Part shown: positions 1-9,789 of the stretch, piece by piece
How the letters are laid out: the number at the start of each line of letters is the position of its first letter
Numbering within the stretch: the stretch's first letter is position 1
Source of the DNA: Sphingomonas sp. S-NIH.Pt15_0812
GTDB taxonomy: Bacteria; Pseudomonadota; Alphaproteobacteria; Sphingomonadales; Sphingomonadaceae
Assembly (NCBI RefSeq): GCF_003951315.1
Contig: NZ_QLJH01000049.1
Coordinates: 1 to 15,070 of the forward strand
Length of the DNA stretch: 15,070 nt
Reading direction: 5' to 3'
Made by a program: the position numbers and the translations under genes
Notes under the pieces: model-generated
Told to the model about the DNA's origin: nothing
Databases searched by the model: none
What the model saw: the letters and a program-made list of their open reading frames with translations, nothing else

Positions 1-34
1 TGTCGCGCAAGTCCATCGAATACGGCTTCGCCAT
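1..34 (-). CDS. IS630-family transposase, N-terminal fragment (cut by window edge)
   Basis: Reading the minus strand leftward from an ATG at 34-32 gives MAKPYSMDLRD, then the window ends. This matches the start typical of IS630-family transposases, whose N-terminus leads into a helix-turn-helix that binds the element's ends (family knowledge). A purine-rich GGAGGAGG ribosome-binding site lies about 9 bases upstream of the ATG (plus-strand 44-51), which supports a real gene start rather than a chance match. Only 11 codons are visible, so I cannot tell whether the element is intact. Its terminal inverted repeat and TA target duplication should lie somewhere in 35-227, but I could not define them. 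Confidence 0.6.
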   Translation of the reverse strand, partial: MAKPYSMDLRD

Positions 35-174
35 GCAGACCGGCCTCCTCCGCCAGCCTGCCCTTGAATCAGATCAGCGCCTCCATGGAAATCCCCATCG
101 ATTCAGCCCCACGTCATCCCGCTCTAGGGAATGGACTTTCATGGAGGCGCGTCGGGTTTCCGCTTTCGGGGCCG

Positions 175-204
175 GGAGATCGGCTTCGCATAAAGCCGAT
201 CTCC
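175..204 (-). terminator. Stem-loop downstream of rarD
   Basis: A perfect 12-bp inverted repeat (175-186 with 193-204, 6-base loop) sits 23 bases beyond the rarD stop on the minus strand. It has no T-run after the stem on that strand, so it is at best a weak intrinsic terminator or an mRNA 3'-end-stabilising hairpin. The rest of 35-227 shows no convincing gene. Confidence 0.4.
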
Positions 205-227
205 GCGTGGACCCGTTCAGCCCGACA

Positions 228-1112
228 TCACCGGGCGGCCCGCGCCTGTTTCAGGCTGTCCGCGGCGTAGAGGGCGCAACCGGTCCAGATCAGGCCGAAG
301 GTGACGATATGCACCGGCCGGAGCGGCTCGCCGAACAGCAGCACGGCCTGCGCGAACTGGAGCGTCGGCGCGATATATTGCAGCAGGCCGAGCGTCGCAT
401 AGCGCATCCGCTTCGCCGCCGCCGCGAACAGCAGCAGCGGCGCGGTGGTGATCGCCCCCGCCGCGACCAGCAGCAGGTCGGTGCGCGTGTCCCCGCCGAA
501 CGCCTGGGTCCCGACCATCTGCGCCTGCACCAGCACCGCCATGGCGGGGAGCGCCAGCAACAGCGTCTCGACGGTCAGGCCGCCCAGCGCGTCGATCGCG
601 GCCACCTTGCGGACCAGGCCATAGAGGCCGAAGCTGACCGCGAGCACCAGCGAGATCCACAAGGCGCCGCCGCCCGCCACCGCCATCACCACCACGCCCA
701 GCGCCGCGACGCCGACCGCCAGCCCCTGGCGGCGCGACACCCGCTCGCGCAGCACCACCACGCCGAGCAGCACGTTGAGCAGCGGATTGATGAAATAGCC
801 CAGGCTCGCCTCCAGCACATGCGCGTGCTGCGTCGCCCAGATATAGACCAGCCAGTTGATCGCGATCAGCGTCGCCGAGGCGCAGAGCAGCAGCAGCGTC
901 CGCCCCCGCGCCGCCGTCCGCAGCGCCCCCAGCCGACGGCGCGCGACCACCACCAGCACGAGCAGCAGCACCGACCACAATACCCGATGCGCCAGGATCT
1001 GGAGCGCCGGCACCCCCTCCAGCAGCTTGAAGTAGAAGGGCAGGAATCCCCACAGGATATAGGCGGTGATGCCGAGCTTCAGCCCGTCTGTCTGCGTGTC
1101 CCGATCGGTCAT
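228..1112 (-). CDS. rarD: RarD-type EamA/DMT-family inner-membrane transporter
   Basis: Encodes a 294-residue, almost wholly hydrophobic protein with about ten predicted membrane helices, the usual size and layout of the RarD branch of the drug/metabolite transporter superfamily. Conserved RarD stretches are visible: an N-terminal GITAYILWGFLPFYFK, a middle segment with LEASLGYFINPLLNVLLG, and a late helix with LGLLQYIAPTLQF followed by LFGEP. Family members are inner-membrane permeases, mostly of unknown substrate; the chloramphenicol link of the E. coli name should not be assumed here. The Met at 1112 is chosen because the family homology begins just after it. An upstream in-frame ATG at 1178 would add 22 non-conserved residues, and that ATG lies inside a 16-bp palindrome. 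Neither start has a clear Shine-Dalgarno. The gene is divergent from ligA. Confidence 0.93.
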   Translation of the reverse strand: MTDRDTQTDGLKLGITAYILWGFLPFYFKLLEGVPALQILAHRVLWSVLLLVLVVVARRRLGALRTAARGRTLLLLCASATLIAINWLVYIWATQHAHVLEASLGYFINPLLNVLLGVVVLRERVSRRQGLAVGVAALGVVVMAVAGGGALWISLVLAVSFGLYGLVRKVAAIDALGGLTVETLLLALPAMAVLVQAQMVGTQAFGGDTRTDLLLVAAGAITTAPLLLFAAAAKRMRYATLGLLQYIAPTLQFAQAVLLFGEPLRPVHIVTFGLIWTGCALYAADSLKQARAAR

Positions 1113-1169
1113 GCGGGGCTGTGTCGCGGATGCGGTGCCGGGCTGCAACCTGCTTTGGGTTGGCCGGAG

Positions 1170-1185
1170 GCAAGCCATGGCTTGC
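1170..1185. promoter_or_regulatory. 16-bp perfect palindrome between rarD and ligA
   Basis: The sequence GCAAGCCATGGCTTGC is a perfect palindrome with no spacer, in the 104-base gap between divergent rarD and ligA, 32 bases before the ligA ATG. It could be an operator, a small hairpin in either 5' leader, or a dispersed repeat unit. No recognisable -35/-10 pair could be assigned around it. Confidence 0.35.
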
Positions 1186-1207
1186 GGGGGTGGCTTCCGC
1201 TTCCTAA

Positions 1208-3383
<2,176 letters not shown>

Positions 3384-3530
3384 AAATCCGTTGCGCTTTT
3401 GCCACGCCGCGTAACCGATTGATCCTGGTCGCGGAACCATCTCGAGTCTGTAACAGAACCGACATATTGTCCCGGCAGGGCGCGACTGTCCGGCCGCAGA
3501 GCCGTCAGTGTCCGAGCAAGAAAAAGCTCA

Positions 3531-3537
3531 AAGGGGA
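3531..3537 (+). promoter_or_regulatory. Ribosome-binding site of the TonB-receptor gene
   Basis: The sequence AAGGGGA precedes two adjacent ATG codons (3540 and 3543). The gap is only 2 bases to the first ATG and 5 to the second, so spacing favours initiation at 3543. The two choices differ by one Met. The rest of the 3384-3530 gap holds no gene, and I could not assign a confident promoter. Confidence 0.6.
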
Positions 3538-3539
3538 AT

Positions 3540-6500
3540 ATGATGCGGAACAACCTTTTCCTGGGCGTGGCGGCAGTCGCGCTGATCGCGCCGGCGGGCG
3601 CGATGGCGCAGGAGACGACCACGACGATCCGTGGCACCGTGACCGCCAATGGCGCGCCGGTCCCCGGGGCTGCCGTCACCATCGTCAACGTGCCGTCGGG
3701 CACCACGGCGAACGCCACGACCGATGACAAGGGCAGCTTCAACGCGGCCGGTCTGCGCGTCGGCGGCCCGTTCACCGTCACGGTCAATGCGCCGGGCTAT
3801 CCGTCCAAGCAGGTCACCGACATCTTCACCGTCATCGCCCAGCCCTACGACCTGCCGGTCGAGCTGTCGGCCGATGAGGGCGCGGGCAGCGAGATCGTCG
3901 TGACCGCCTCGTCGATCCGGGGCGCGGGCACCCAGTCGCTCGGGCCGTCGACGGTCCTGACCGCGGCGCAGATCGCCAATGTCGCCACCATCAACCGCGA
4001 CGTGCGCGACCTGATGCGCCGCGATCCCTTCGCCCGCCTCGACTATGCGGAAGGGTCGGGCCGCGCCGTGTCCTTCGCCGGCCAGAACGCCCGCTTCAAC
4101 CGCTTCTCGGTCGACGGCGTGCCGATCACCGACAATTTCGGCCTGAACCCGGACGGCCTGCCGACCCGCCGCTCGCCCGTGCCGCTCGATGCCATCGGCC
4201 AGTTCCAGACCAAGGTCGCGCCCTATGACGTGCGCGAGGGCAATTTCCAGGGCGGCGCGATCAACGCCATCCTGAAGTCGGGCACCAACAGCTTCCACGG
4301 CACCGGCTTCTATTCCTATTCCTCGGACAAGCTGACCGGCAAGAAGACCAAGGCGGGCCCCGGCGTGCCGACCGGCCGGGTGACGCTGCCCAGCTTCAAG
4401 ATCGAGAATTACGGCGCCGAGCTGTCGGGCCCGATCATCAAGGACAAGCTGTTCTTCATGGTCGCGGGCGAGCGCATCCGCGCCGGCACGCCGATCGTGG
4501 AAGGCACGGCGGAGAACAACGCCGGCACCGTCATCCCAAGCCTGTCGGGCCCCAACGGCTTCCTGAGCCAGGCGACGGTGGATTCGATCAGCGCCACCGC
4601 CCAGTCGCGCTACGGTTATGCGACCGGCGGCATCCTGAACAATTCGGACGATCGCGACGACCGCCTGACCGCACGTATCGACGCCAATCTGTCGGATACG
4701 CAGCGCGCCTCGGTGACCTATCTGTACACCAAGGATTCGATCCGCTTCAACCAGAACACCTCGGTCACCGGACCGGGCCTGGGCCTGGAGTCGAACGGCT
4801 ATATCGGCTCGAACCGCCTGCACACCGGCGTGTTCCAGCTGAACAGCGACTGGTCGGACGAGTTCTCGACCGAAGTGCGCGCCTTCTACAAGGACTATAA
4901 GCGCGGTCAGGACCCGATCCTGGGTCGCGGCTTCGCGCAGTTCCAGGTCTGCACCGCGCCGACGTCGGACCGCACCGCTCCCGGCAGCGCCGGCAGTGGC
5001 GCCTCCACGGCCTGTGCCCCCGGCTATGCCACCGTGTCGTTCGGCCCGGACATCTCGCGCCAGTCGAACTCGCTCACCAGCCGCACCTATGGCGGCCTGG
5101 TCCAGGGTCGCCTGACCCGCGACAATCACGACCTGCGCATCTTCGCCGACTATCAGGACACGAAGATCTACAACCTCTTCGTGCAGCGCACCGCCGGCGA
5201 CTATTATTTCGACTCGCTGGCCGACTTCCAGGCCGGCAATGCCCAGCGCCTGCGCTACGGCAACGCCACGCCGTCGCTCGATCCGGCGGATGGCGCGGCG
5301 CAGTTCCGCTATCAGTCCTATGCCTTCGGCATCCAGGACAATTGGCGGGTCACCGACTGGTTCACGCTCGACTACGGCGTGCGCTACGACATGTATGGCG
5401 GCCACAGCCGTCCGGCGTTCAACCAGAGCTTCCTGAACCGGGTCGGCTTCCCCAACACCGCCTATATCAGCGGTCGCGGCGTGGTGCAGCCGCGGATCGG
5501 CTTCGAGCTGAAGCCGGTGCGTGACCTGTCGGTGCGCGGCGGCGTCGGCATCTTCGCGGGCGGCTCGCCGGACGTCTATGTCTCGAACAGCTTCTCGAAC
5601 ACCGGCTTCCTGACCAACTCGGTCGACATCCGCCAGAACAACGACGGCAGCTACACCGCGCCGGGCACCGCCAATGCGGCGGCGGCCAATGCGGTGGGTT
5701 CGTCGGCGCTGGTCAACGTCAACGGCACGACCATCCCGGGCACGGTCAACAGCTACCTGAACAGCCTGACCACCTCGACCAGCTCGCCGCCGCCGGTGAA
5801 CGCGCTGGACCCGAAGTTCAAGCTGCCGTCGCAGTGGCGCAGCACGCTGTCGTTCGACTATGCGCCGGATGCGCTGGGCGGCTTCAACTTCGGTGCCGAC
5901 TTCTTCTACTCGAAGGTCCGCAACCAGGTGTTCTTCACCGACGCCCGCGTCCGTCCGAACGGCCTGCTGACCCCGGATGGCCGCACGCGCTACAGCCCGA
6001 TCACCAGCTTCTCGGACAACAACTACGACCTGCTGCTGACCAACACCAAGAAGGGCCGCAGCTATGTCGCGGTCGCGCGCGTCGACAAGACGTTCGACTT
6101 CGGCCTGTCGGGCGGCGCCAGCTTCACCTACCAGGACATTAAGGACCAGGCGCCGGCGACCTCGTCGACCGCCAACTCCAACTATGGCAATGGCGCGTTC
6201 TTCGACGCGAACGGGGCGGCCTATGGCATCTCGAACGACCAGGTGAAGTACAACATCAAGTACAACCTGACGTTCAGCCATGCCTTTGTCGGCGACTATA
6301 AGACGACCTTCGCGCTGTTCGGCGAAACCCGCATCGGCCGTCCGTACAGCTACACGATGCAGGATGCGTCCAACAACCGCAGCCCGGTGTTCGGCACCGT
6401 GCAGAACCAGAGCCGCTTCCTGCTCTATGTGCCGACCGGCCTGGACGACGCCCGCGTCTCCTATGACAGCACCGCCACGCGCGACACGCTGAACGCGCTG

Positions 6501-6905
6501 ATCGAGGCGACCGGCCTGAAGAAGTATCGTGGCCAGATCGCGCCGCGCAACGCCTTCAACTCCAAGTGGTTCACCAAGATCGATCTGCACGTCGCGCAGG
6601 AGCTGCCGACCGGCCTGGGCGGTTCACGTATCGAGGTTTTCGGTGACGTCGAGAATGTCGCGAATCTCTTGAACAAGAATTGGGGTCAGCTGCGCGAATA
6701 CGCCTTCCCGTACACGCAGGTCGCGGCCCGCGTGTCCTGCCTGGCGACGCCGGTCGCGACCGGCACGACCGCGGCAGGCGTGACCAACTCGACCCAGGCC
6801 TGCGCCCAGTATCGCTACCTGGCGCCGAACACGCCGCCGACCGACACGATCTCGTCGCGTCAGTCGCTCTACATGATTCGCGTCGGCGCGCGCTTCACCT
6901 TCTGA
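3540..6905 (+). CDS. Oar-like TonB-dependent outer-membrane receptor
   Basis: A 1121-residue outer-membrane protein. Residues 1-23 form a signal peptide ending AMA before Q24. Residues about 29-111 are a carboxypeptidase-regulatory-like (beta-sandwich) domain, as in Oar-type receptors. An EIVVTA box at 118-123 probably serves as the TonB-interacting segment. A plug domain follows (about 125-245, including NRFSVDGVPITDNFG), then a long beta-barrel ending in GARFTF with the C-terminal Phe expected for BAM insertion. Such receptors move large or scarce ligands (peptides, glycans, chelates) across the outer membrane using TonB energy; the ligand cannot be read from sequence. The only four cysteines form two pairs, C471/C492 and C1067/C1088, each exactly 21 residues apart. 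Codon choice is very uniform (CTG, AAC, AAG, CGC, GTC), suggesting high expression. A strong terminator follows. Confidence 0.95.
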   Translation: MMRNNLFLGVAAVALIAPAGAMAQETTTTIRGTVTANGAPVPGAAVTIVNVPSGTTANATTDDKGSFNAAGLRVGGPFTVTVNAPGYPSKQVTDIFTVIAQPYDLPVELSADEGAGSEIVVTASSIRGAGTQSLGPSTVLTAAQIANVATINRDVRDLMRRDPFARLDYAEGSGRAVSFAGQNARFNRFSVDGVPITDNFGLNPDGLPTRRSPVPLDAIGQFQTKVAPYDVREGNFQGGAINAILKSGTNSFHGTGFYSYSSDKLTGKKTKAGPGVPTGRVTLPSFKIENYGAELSGPIIKDKLFFMVAGERIRAGTPIVEGTAENNAGTVIPSLSGPNGFLSQATVDSISATAQSRYGYATGGILNNSDDRDDRLTARIDANLSDTQRASVTYLYTKDSIRFNQNTSVTGPGLGLESNGYIGSNRLHTGVFQLNSDWSDEFSTEVRAFYKDYKRGQDPILGRGFAQFQVCTAPTSDRTAPGSAGSGASTACAPGYATVSFGPDISRQSNSLTSRTYGGLVQGRLTRDNHDLRIFADYQDTKIYNLFVQRTAGDYYFDSLADFQAGNAQRLRYGNATPSLDPADGAAQFRYQSYAFGIQDNWRVTDWFTLDYGVRYDMYGGHSRPAFNQSFLNRVGFPNTAYISGRGVVQPRIGFELKPVRDLSVRGGVGIFAGGSPDVYVSNSFSNTGFLTNSVDIRQNNDGSYTAPGTANAAAANAVGSSALVNVNGTTIPGTVNSYLNSLTTSTSSPPPVNALDPKFKLPSQWRSTLSFDYAPDALGGFNFGADFFYSKVRNQVFFTDARVRPNGLLTPDGRTRYSPITSFSDNNYDLLLTNTKKGRSYVAVARVDKTFDFGLSGGASFTYQDIKDQAPATSSTANSNYGNGAFFDANGAAYGISNDQVKYNIKYNLTFSHAFVGDYKTTFALFGETRIGRPYSYTMQDASNNRSPVFGTVQNQSRFLLYVPTGLDDARVSYDSTATRDTLNALIEATGLKKYRGQIAPRNAFNSKWFTKIDLHVAQELPTGLGGSRIEVFGDVENVANLLNKNWGQLREYAFPYTQVAARVSCLATPVATGTTAAGVTNSTQACAQYRYLAPNTPPTDTISSRQSLYMIRVGARFTF

Positions 6906-6931
6906 TCGCGCGTCCCTCGGGACCGATGATC

Positions 6932-6968
6932 GGGCCGCCATCCCACGGGATGGCGGCCCTTCTTTTTT
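6932..6968 (+). terminator. Rho-independent terminator of the TonB-receptor gene
   Basis: The arms GGGCCGCCATCC and GGATGGCGGCCC form a 12-bp perfect stem around a 4-base loop, followed directly by TTCTTTTTT. It begins 26 bases after the receptor stop codon. It separates the receptor transcript from the kinase/regulator operon that starts at 7018. Confidence 0.93.
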
Positions 6969-7017
6969 GCGGCGCTTTTGCGCGGGGCGGGCGAGGCGTA
7001 TATGCGTCGCCACGACG

Positions 7018-8160
7018 ATGGCTACGCTACCCGCCCCCGCTTCTCCGAGCACCAGCACCGCCGAACGCCGGCTCGCGCTCAACGTGCGTCCTTTCTTCGA
7101 GGACAAGGCGCGCGCCTTCTGGACGCTCCAGGCGGTCGGCTGGGCCGGCTATCTGGTGCTGCGCGCGGTGTCGGGGCTGTCCAACGGGTTCTCGCTGGAG
7201 ATCATCATCCCCGCGATCGTCTCGGCGATCGTCGGCTATTGCATCACGCTGCTGCTCTCGACGCTCTACGGCGGCTATCGCCGCTTCCCGCGCCTGATCG
7301 GCGTGGTGCTGGCGCTGGTCACGCTGGCCGCCGCCACCGCGCTCTATGCGACGCTGGAGGCCTATACCTGGTCGTTCCTCAACTCCGCCAAGCCCAGCGT
7401 GTCGCTGGCCAAGGTGATCGGCTATTCCTTCTTCAACCTGACCGTGCTGGCGGGCTGGTCGGCGCTCTATTTCGGCATCAACTTCTACCTGATCGTCGAG
7501 CAGCAGATCGACGAGATGCGGATGCTGGAGCTCCAGGCCTCGACCGCGCAGCTCGCCATGCTGCGCTACCAGCTCAACCCGCACTTCCTGTTCAACACGC
7601 TCAACTCCATCTCGACGCTGGTCCTGCTCAAGCAGACCGAGCGGGCGAACGCGATGCTCAGCCGGCTGTCCTCCTTCCTGCGCTACACGCTCGCCAACGA
7701 GCCGACCGCGCATGTCACGGTCGCGCAAGAGGTTGAAACGCTGAAGCTCTATCTCGAAATCGAGAAGATGCGGTTCGAGGATCGGATGCGCCCCAAATTC
7801 GATATCGACCCGCGCGCCGAACGCGCGCGGCTGCCCTCGCTGCTGCTCCAGCCCCTGGTCGAGAATGCGATCAAATATGCGGTCACGCCGCAGGAGGAGG
7901 GGGCGGAAATCTGCATCACCGTGCGCTTCGCCGGGGATCGGGTGCAGATCGCCGTATCCGACACCGGGCCCGGCTTGCATGAGACACGCGTTACGCCAAG
8001 CCTTTCAACCGGCGTGGGGCTCGCCAATATCAGGGAACGCCTGGTGCAGGCCTATGGCCCGGACCAGCGTTTCGAAACGCGCTCCATGCCCGCTGGGGGA
8101 TTCTCGGTCGAGATCGAGATCCCGTTCCAGCTGGAAGATGTGAACAGAGAGGCCGCATGA
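7018..8160 (+). CDS. LytS/YehU-type sensor histidine kinase
   Basis: A 380-residue inner-membrane sensor kinase of the PF06580 (His_kinase) class. The N-terminal half has four predicted membrane helices (roughly 35-53, 60-82, 91-113, 131-160) and no large periplasmic domain, so it may sense the membrane or an intramembrane ligand. The phosphoacceptor motif is QLNPHFLFNTLNS with H189. The ATP-binding part shows an N-box LVENAIKYA (N283), a G1 box DTGPGL (315-320) and a second glycine motif GVGLANIRERL (332-342), so the catalytic set looks complete. Start: the ATG at 7018 is used because an upstream TTG at 6967 would lie inside the terminator; no clear Shine-Dalgarno is visible. Its stop overlaps the start of the response-regulator gene (ATGA), indicating translational coupling and a cognate pair. 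Confidence 0.93.
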   Translation: MATLPAPASPSTSTAERRLALNVRPFFEDKARAFWTLQAVGWAGYLVLRAVSGLSNGFSLEIIIPAIVSAIVGYCITLLLSTLYGGYRRFPRLIGVVLALVTLAAATALYATLEAYTWSFLNSAKPSVSLAKVIGYSFFNLTVLAGWSALYFGINFYLIVEQQIDEMRMLELQASTAQLAMLRYQLNPHFLFNTLNSISTLVLLKQTERANAMLSRLSSFLRYTLANEPTAHVTVAQEVETLKLYLEIEKMRFEDRMRPKFDIDPRAERARLPSLLLQPLVENAIKYAVTPQEEGAEICITVRFAGDRVQIAVSDTGPGLHETRVTPSLSTGVGLANIRERLVQAYGPDQRFETRSMPAGGFSVEIEIPFQLEDVNREAA

Positions 8161-8954
8161 CCATCCGTACCATCCTCGTCGACGACGAGCCGCTCGCGAT
8201 CCAGGGGCTCGAACTGCGTCTTCAGGCGCACGAGGACGTTGAGATCATCGAGAAATGCTCGAACGGCCGCGAGGCGATCCGCGCGATCAAGACCCACAAG
8301 CCCGACCTGGTCTTCCTCGACATCCAGATGCCCGGCTTCGACGGCTTCTCCGTGGTGCAGGGGCTGATGGAGGTGGAGCCGCCCTTGTTCGTGTTCGTCA
8401 CCGCCTATTCCGACCATGCCCTGCGCGCCTTCGAGGCGCAGGCGGTCGATTATCTGATGAAGCCGGTCGAGGAGAGCCGGCTGGGCGACACGCTCGACCG
8501 GGTGCGGCAAAGGCTGGCGGAAAAGCGCGGCGCGGGCGAGGCCGACCGGCTGAAGGAAGTGCTGGCCGAAGTCGCGCCCGAGGCGGTGGACGACATCGCC
8601 GATGGCGGCGACCATGCCGCCAACCGATTCGAGAAGCTCATCAACATCAAGGATCGCGGCCAGATCTTCCGCGTCGATGTCGACACGATCGAGCGGATCG
8701 ACGCGGCGGGCGATTACATGTGCATCTATACCGGCGACAATACGCTGATCCTGCGGGAGACGATGAAGGATCTGGAGAAACGGCTCGACCCGCGCCGGTT
8801 CCAGCGCATCCACCGCTCGACCATCGTCAATCTCGACCTGGTCAAGCAGGTCAAGCCGCACACCAATGGCGAATGCTTCCTGGTGCTGGGATCGGGCGCG
8901 CAGGTGAAGGTCAGCCGCTCCTATCGCGACGTGGTGGCGCGCTTCGTCCACTGA
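8157..8954 (+). CDS. LytTR-family response regulator
   Basis: A 265-residue two-domain regulator. Residues 3-120 are a receiver domain with the full phosphorylation set: D9 and D10 (Mg2+), D55 (phosphoacceptor, in LVFLDIQMPGFDG), T82 and K102 (in DYLMKPV). A charged linker (about 120-158) leads to a C-terminal LytTR DNA-binding domain (about 160-262) with the characteristic RIHRSTIVNL stretch. LytTR proteins bind direct-repeat promoter sites as dimers. The ATG overlaps the kinase stop codon, so the two are co-translated, and the kinase is almost certainly the phosphodonor. The target genes are unknown; the TonB receptor upstream is a positional candidate only. Confidence 0.95.
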   Translation: MTIRTILVDDEPLAIQGLELRLQAHEDVEIIEKCSNGREAIRAIKTHKPDLVFLDIQMPGFDGFSVVQGLMEVEPPLFVFVTAYSDHALRAFEAQAVDYLMKPVEESRLGDTLDRVRQRLAEKRGAGEADRLKEVLAEVAPEAVDDIADGGDHAANRFEKLINIKDRGQIFRVDVDTIERIDAAGDYMCIYTGDNTLILRETMKDLEKRLDPRRFQRIHRSTIVNLDLVKQVKPHTNGECFLVLGSGAQVKVSRSYRDVVARFVH

Positions 8955-8961
8955 GGGCCGG

Positions 8962-8988
8962 GGCGGGGGCGGCCGTCCGTTCCCCGCC
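8962..8988. terminator. Possible shared hairpin between convergent regulator genes
   Basis: GGCGGGG (8962-8968) and CCCCGCC (8982-8988) can pair across a 13-base loop in the 34-base gap between the convergent LytTR and FixJ-like genes. There is no T-run on either strand, so this is a weak prediction. Confidence 0.3.
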
Positions 8989-9627
8989 TCAGGCCGCCAG
9001 CCCGTGCGGCGGCAGGCCGGCGATATCCTCCATCTTCGACGCCAGGTCGAAGCAGGAGCGTGCGGCCATCTTACGCAGCACGCTGACCCGCTGGTTCTTC
9101 ACCGTGCTTTCCGCCTTGGACAGGCGCTGGGCGATCACCTTGCTGCGCATCCCCCGCGCCAGCAGCGGCACCAGCGTGCGTTCCGCCGGGGAGAGGCTTT
9201 CGAACGCCCGCCGATTGGCGCGGGCGGTGGCGACGCGGGCGGCGGCGGCGGCGCGTGACAGGCCCTGTTCGACCGTGCGGACCAGCGTGCGCGGCGAGAC
9301 CGGCTTGACCAGGAAATCCATCGCGCCCGCCTTCATCGCGGCCAGCGCATCCGTCACCTCGGCGCCGCCACTGGCGAAGACGATCGTCAGCGCCGGGCGG
9401 GCGGCGACCATTGCCTGGAGCGCCAGGCCGCTGCGCCCCCGCAACCGCACGTCGAGCAGCAGCACGCCATCCGGCTCCGCGACCTGCGCCAGGAACGCGT
9501 CGGCGCTGTCGAAGCCCTGCACGGCATGTCCGCGCGCGGTGAGCATCGCCGCCGTGCTGTCCCGGAAATGGTCACAGCCATCGACGATGTAGACGGGCAG
9601 TTGCGGCATGGGAGCTTGGCGATCCAT
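8989..9627 (-). CDS. FixJ/NarL-type response regulator (receiver + LuxR HTH), atypical receiver
   Basis: A 212-residue protein from the ATG at 9627; a second in-frame ATG at 9609 would remove six non-conserved residues. Residues about 11-125 form a receiver domain with probable phosphoacceptor D59 (in VLLLDVRL), S86 at the Thr/Ser position and K108 (in DFLVKP). The acidic Mg2+ pocket is unusual: where FixJ has VVDDD, this protein has IVDGCD, so D16 remains but the second Asp is Gly. The usual Met-Pro after the phosphoacceptor loop is replaced by Leu-Arg. Residues about 143-205 are a LuxR-type helix-turn-helix (LSPAERTLVPLLARGMRSK then STVKNQRVSVLRKM). No histidine kinase is adjacent on this strand, so it is an orphan here. 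It is divergent from the DUF885 gene. Confidence 0.9.
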   Translation of the reverse strand: MDRQAPMPQLPVYIVDGCDHFRDSTAAMLTARGHAVQGFDSADAFLAQVAEPDGVLLLDVRLRGRSGLALQAMVAARPALTIVFASGGAEVTDALAAMKAGAMDFLVKPVSPRTLVRTVEQGLSRAAAAARVATARANRRAFESLSPAERTLVPLLARGMRSKVIAQRLSKAESTVKNQRVSVLRKMAARSCFDLASKMEDIAGLPPHGLAA

Positions 9628-9648
9628 ACGTCTTTTATAGGACGAAGT

Positions 9649-9682
9649 GTCGGCGTTCCTTCGACATTCCGGTCGACAATCC
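9649..9682. promoter_or_regulatory. TCGACA repeats in the divergent intergenic region
   Basis: Two direct copies of TCGACAnnCC start at 9661 and 9673, exactly 12 bases apart, and an inverted TGTCG lies at 9649-9653. They sit just upstream of the FixJ-like gene in the 162-base gap it shares with DUF885. A TATAAA-like stretch on the minus strand (about 9634-9639) could be a -10 box for the regulator. An operator for autoregulation is possible but unproven. Confidence 0.3.
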
Positions 9683-9770
9683 ATGCAGGGTTCCGCAGAC
9701 GCTGAATGCCGACAGGCAGGGGGCGTATTCGGTCTGTGGCTGGCCGGCGCGAAGCCGGTCGCCGGGGCAA

Positions 9771-9783
9771 AGGGGAGGAAGGA
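9771..9783 (+). promoter_or_regulatory. Strong ribosome-binding site of the DUF885 gene
   Basis: The purine run AGGGGAGGAAGGA ends 6 bases before the ATG at 9790. It decides the start at 9790 over an in-frame ATG at 9706, which would put 28 Arg/Gly-rich residues in front of the signal peptide. Confidence 0.8.
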
Positions 9784-9789
9784 CAAGGC

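Noticed and set aside
3528..6590. Very long minus-strand open frame (1020 codons) opposite the TonB receptor
   Set aside because: The receptor frame has a signal peptide, domain order and C-terminal Phe. The antisense product has Arg/Val/Ala/His-biased composition and no domain, and its length follows from the uniform codon usage of the receptor.
6967..7017. Upstream TTG start for the histidine kinase
   Set aside because: It would place the start codon inside the T-run of the receptor's terminator and add 17 Arg-rich residues before a normal N-terminus.
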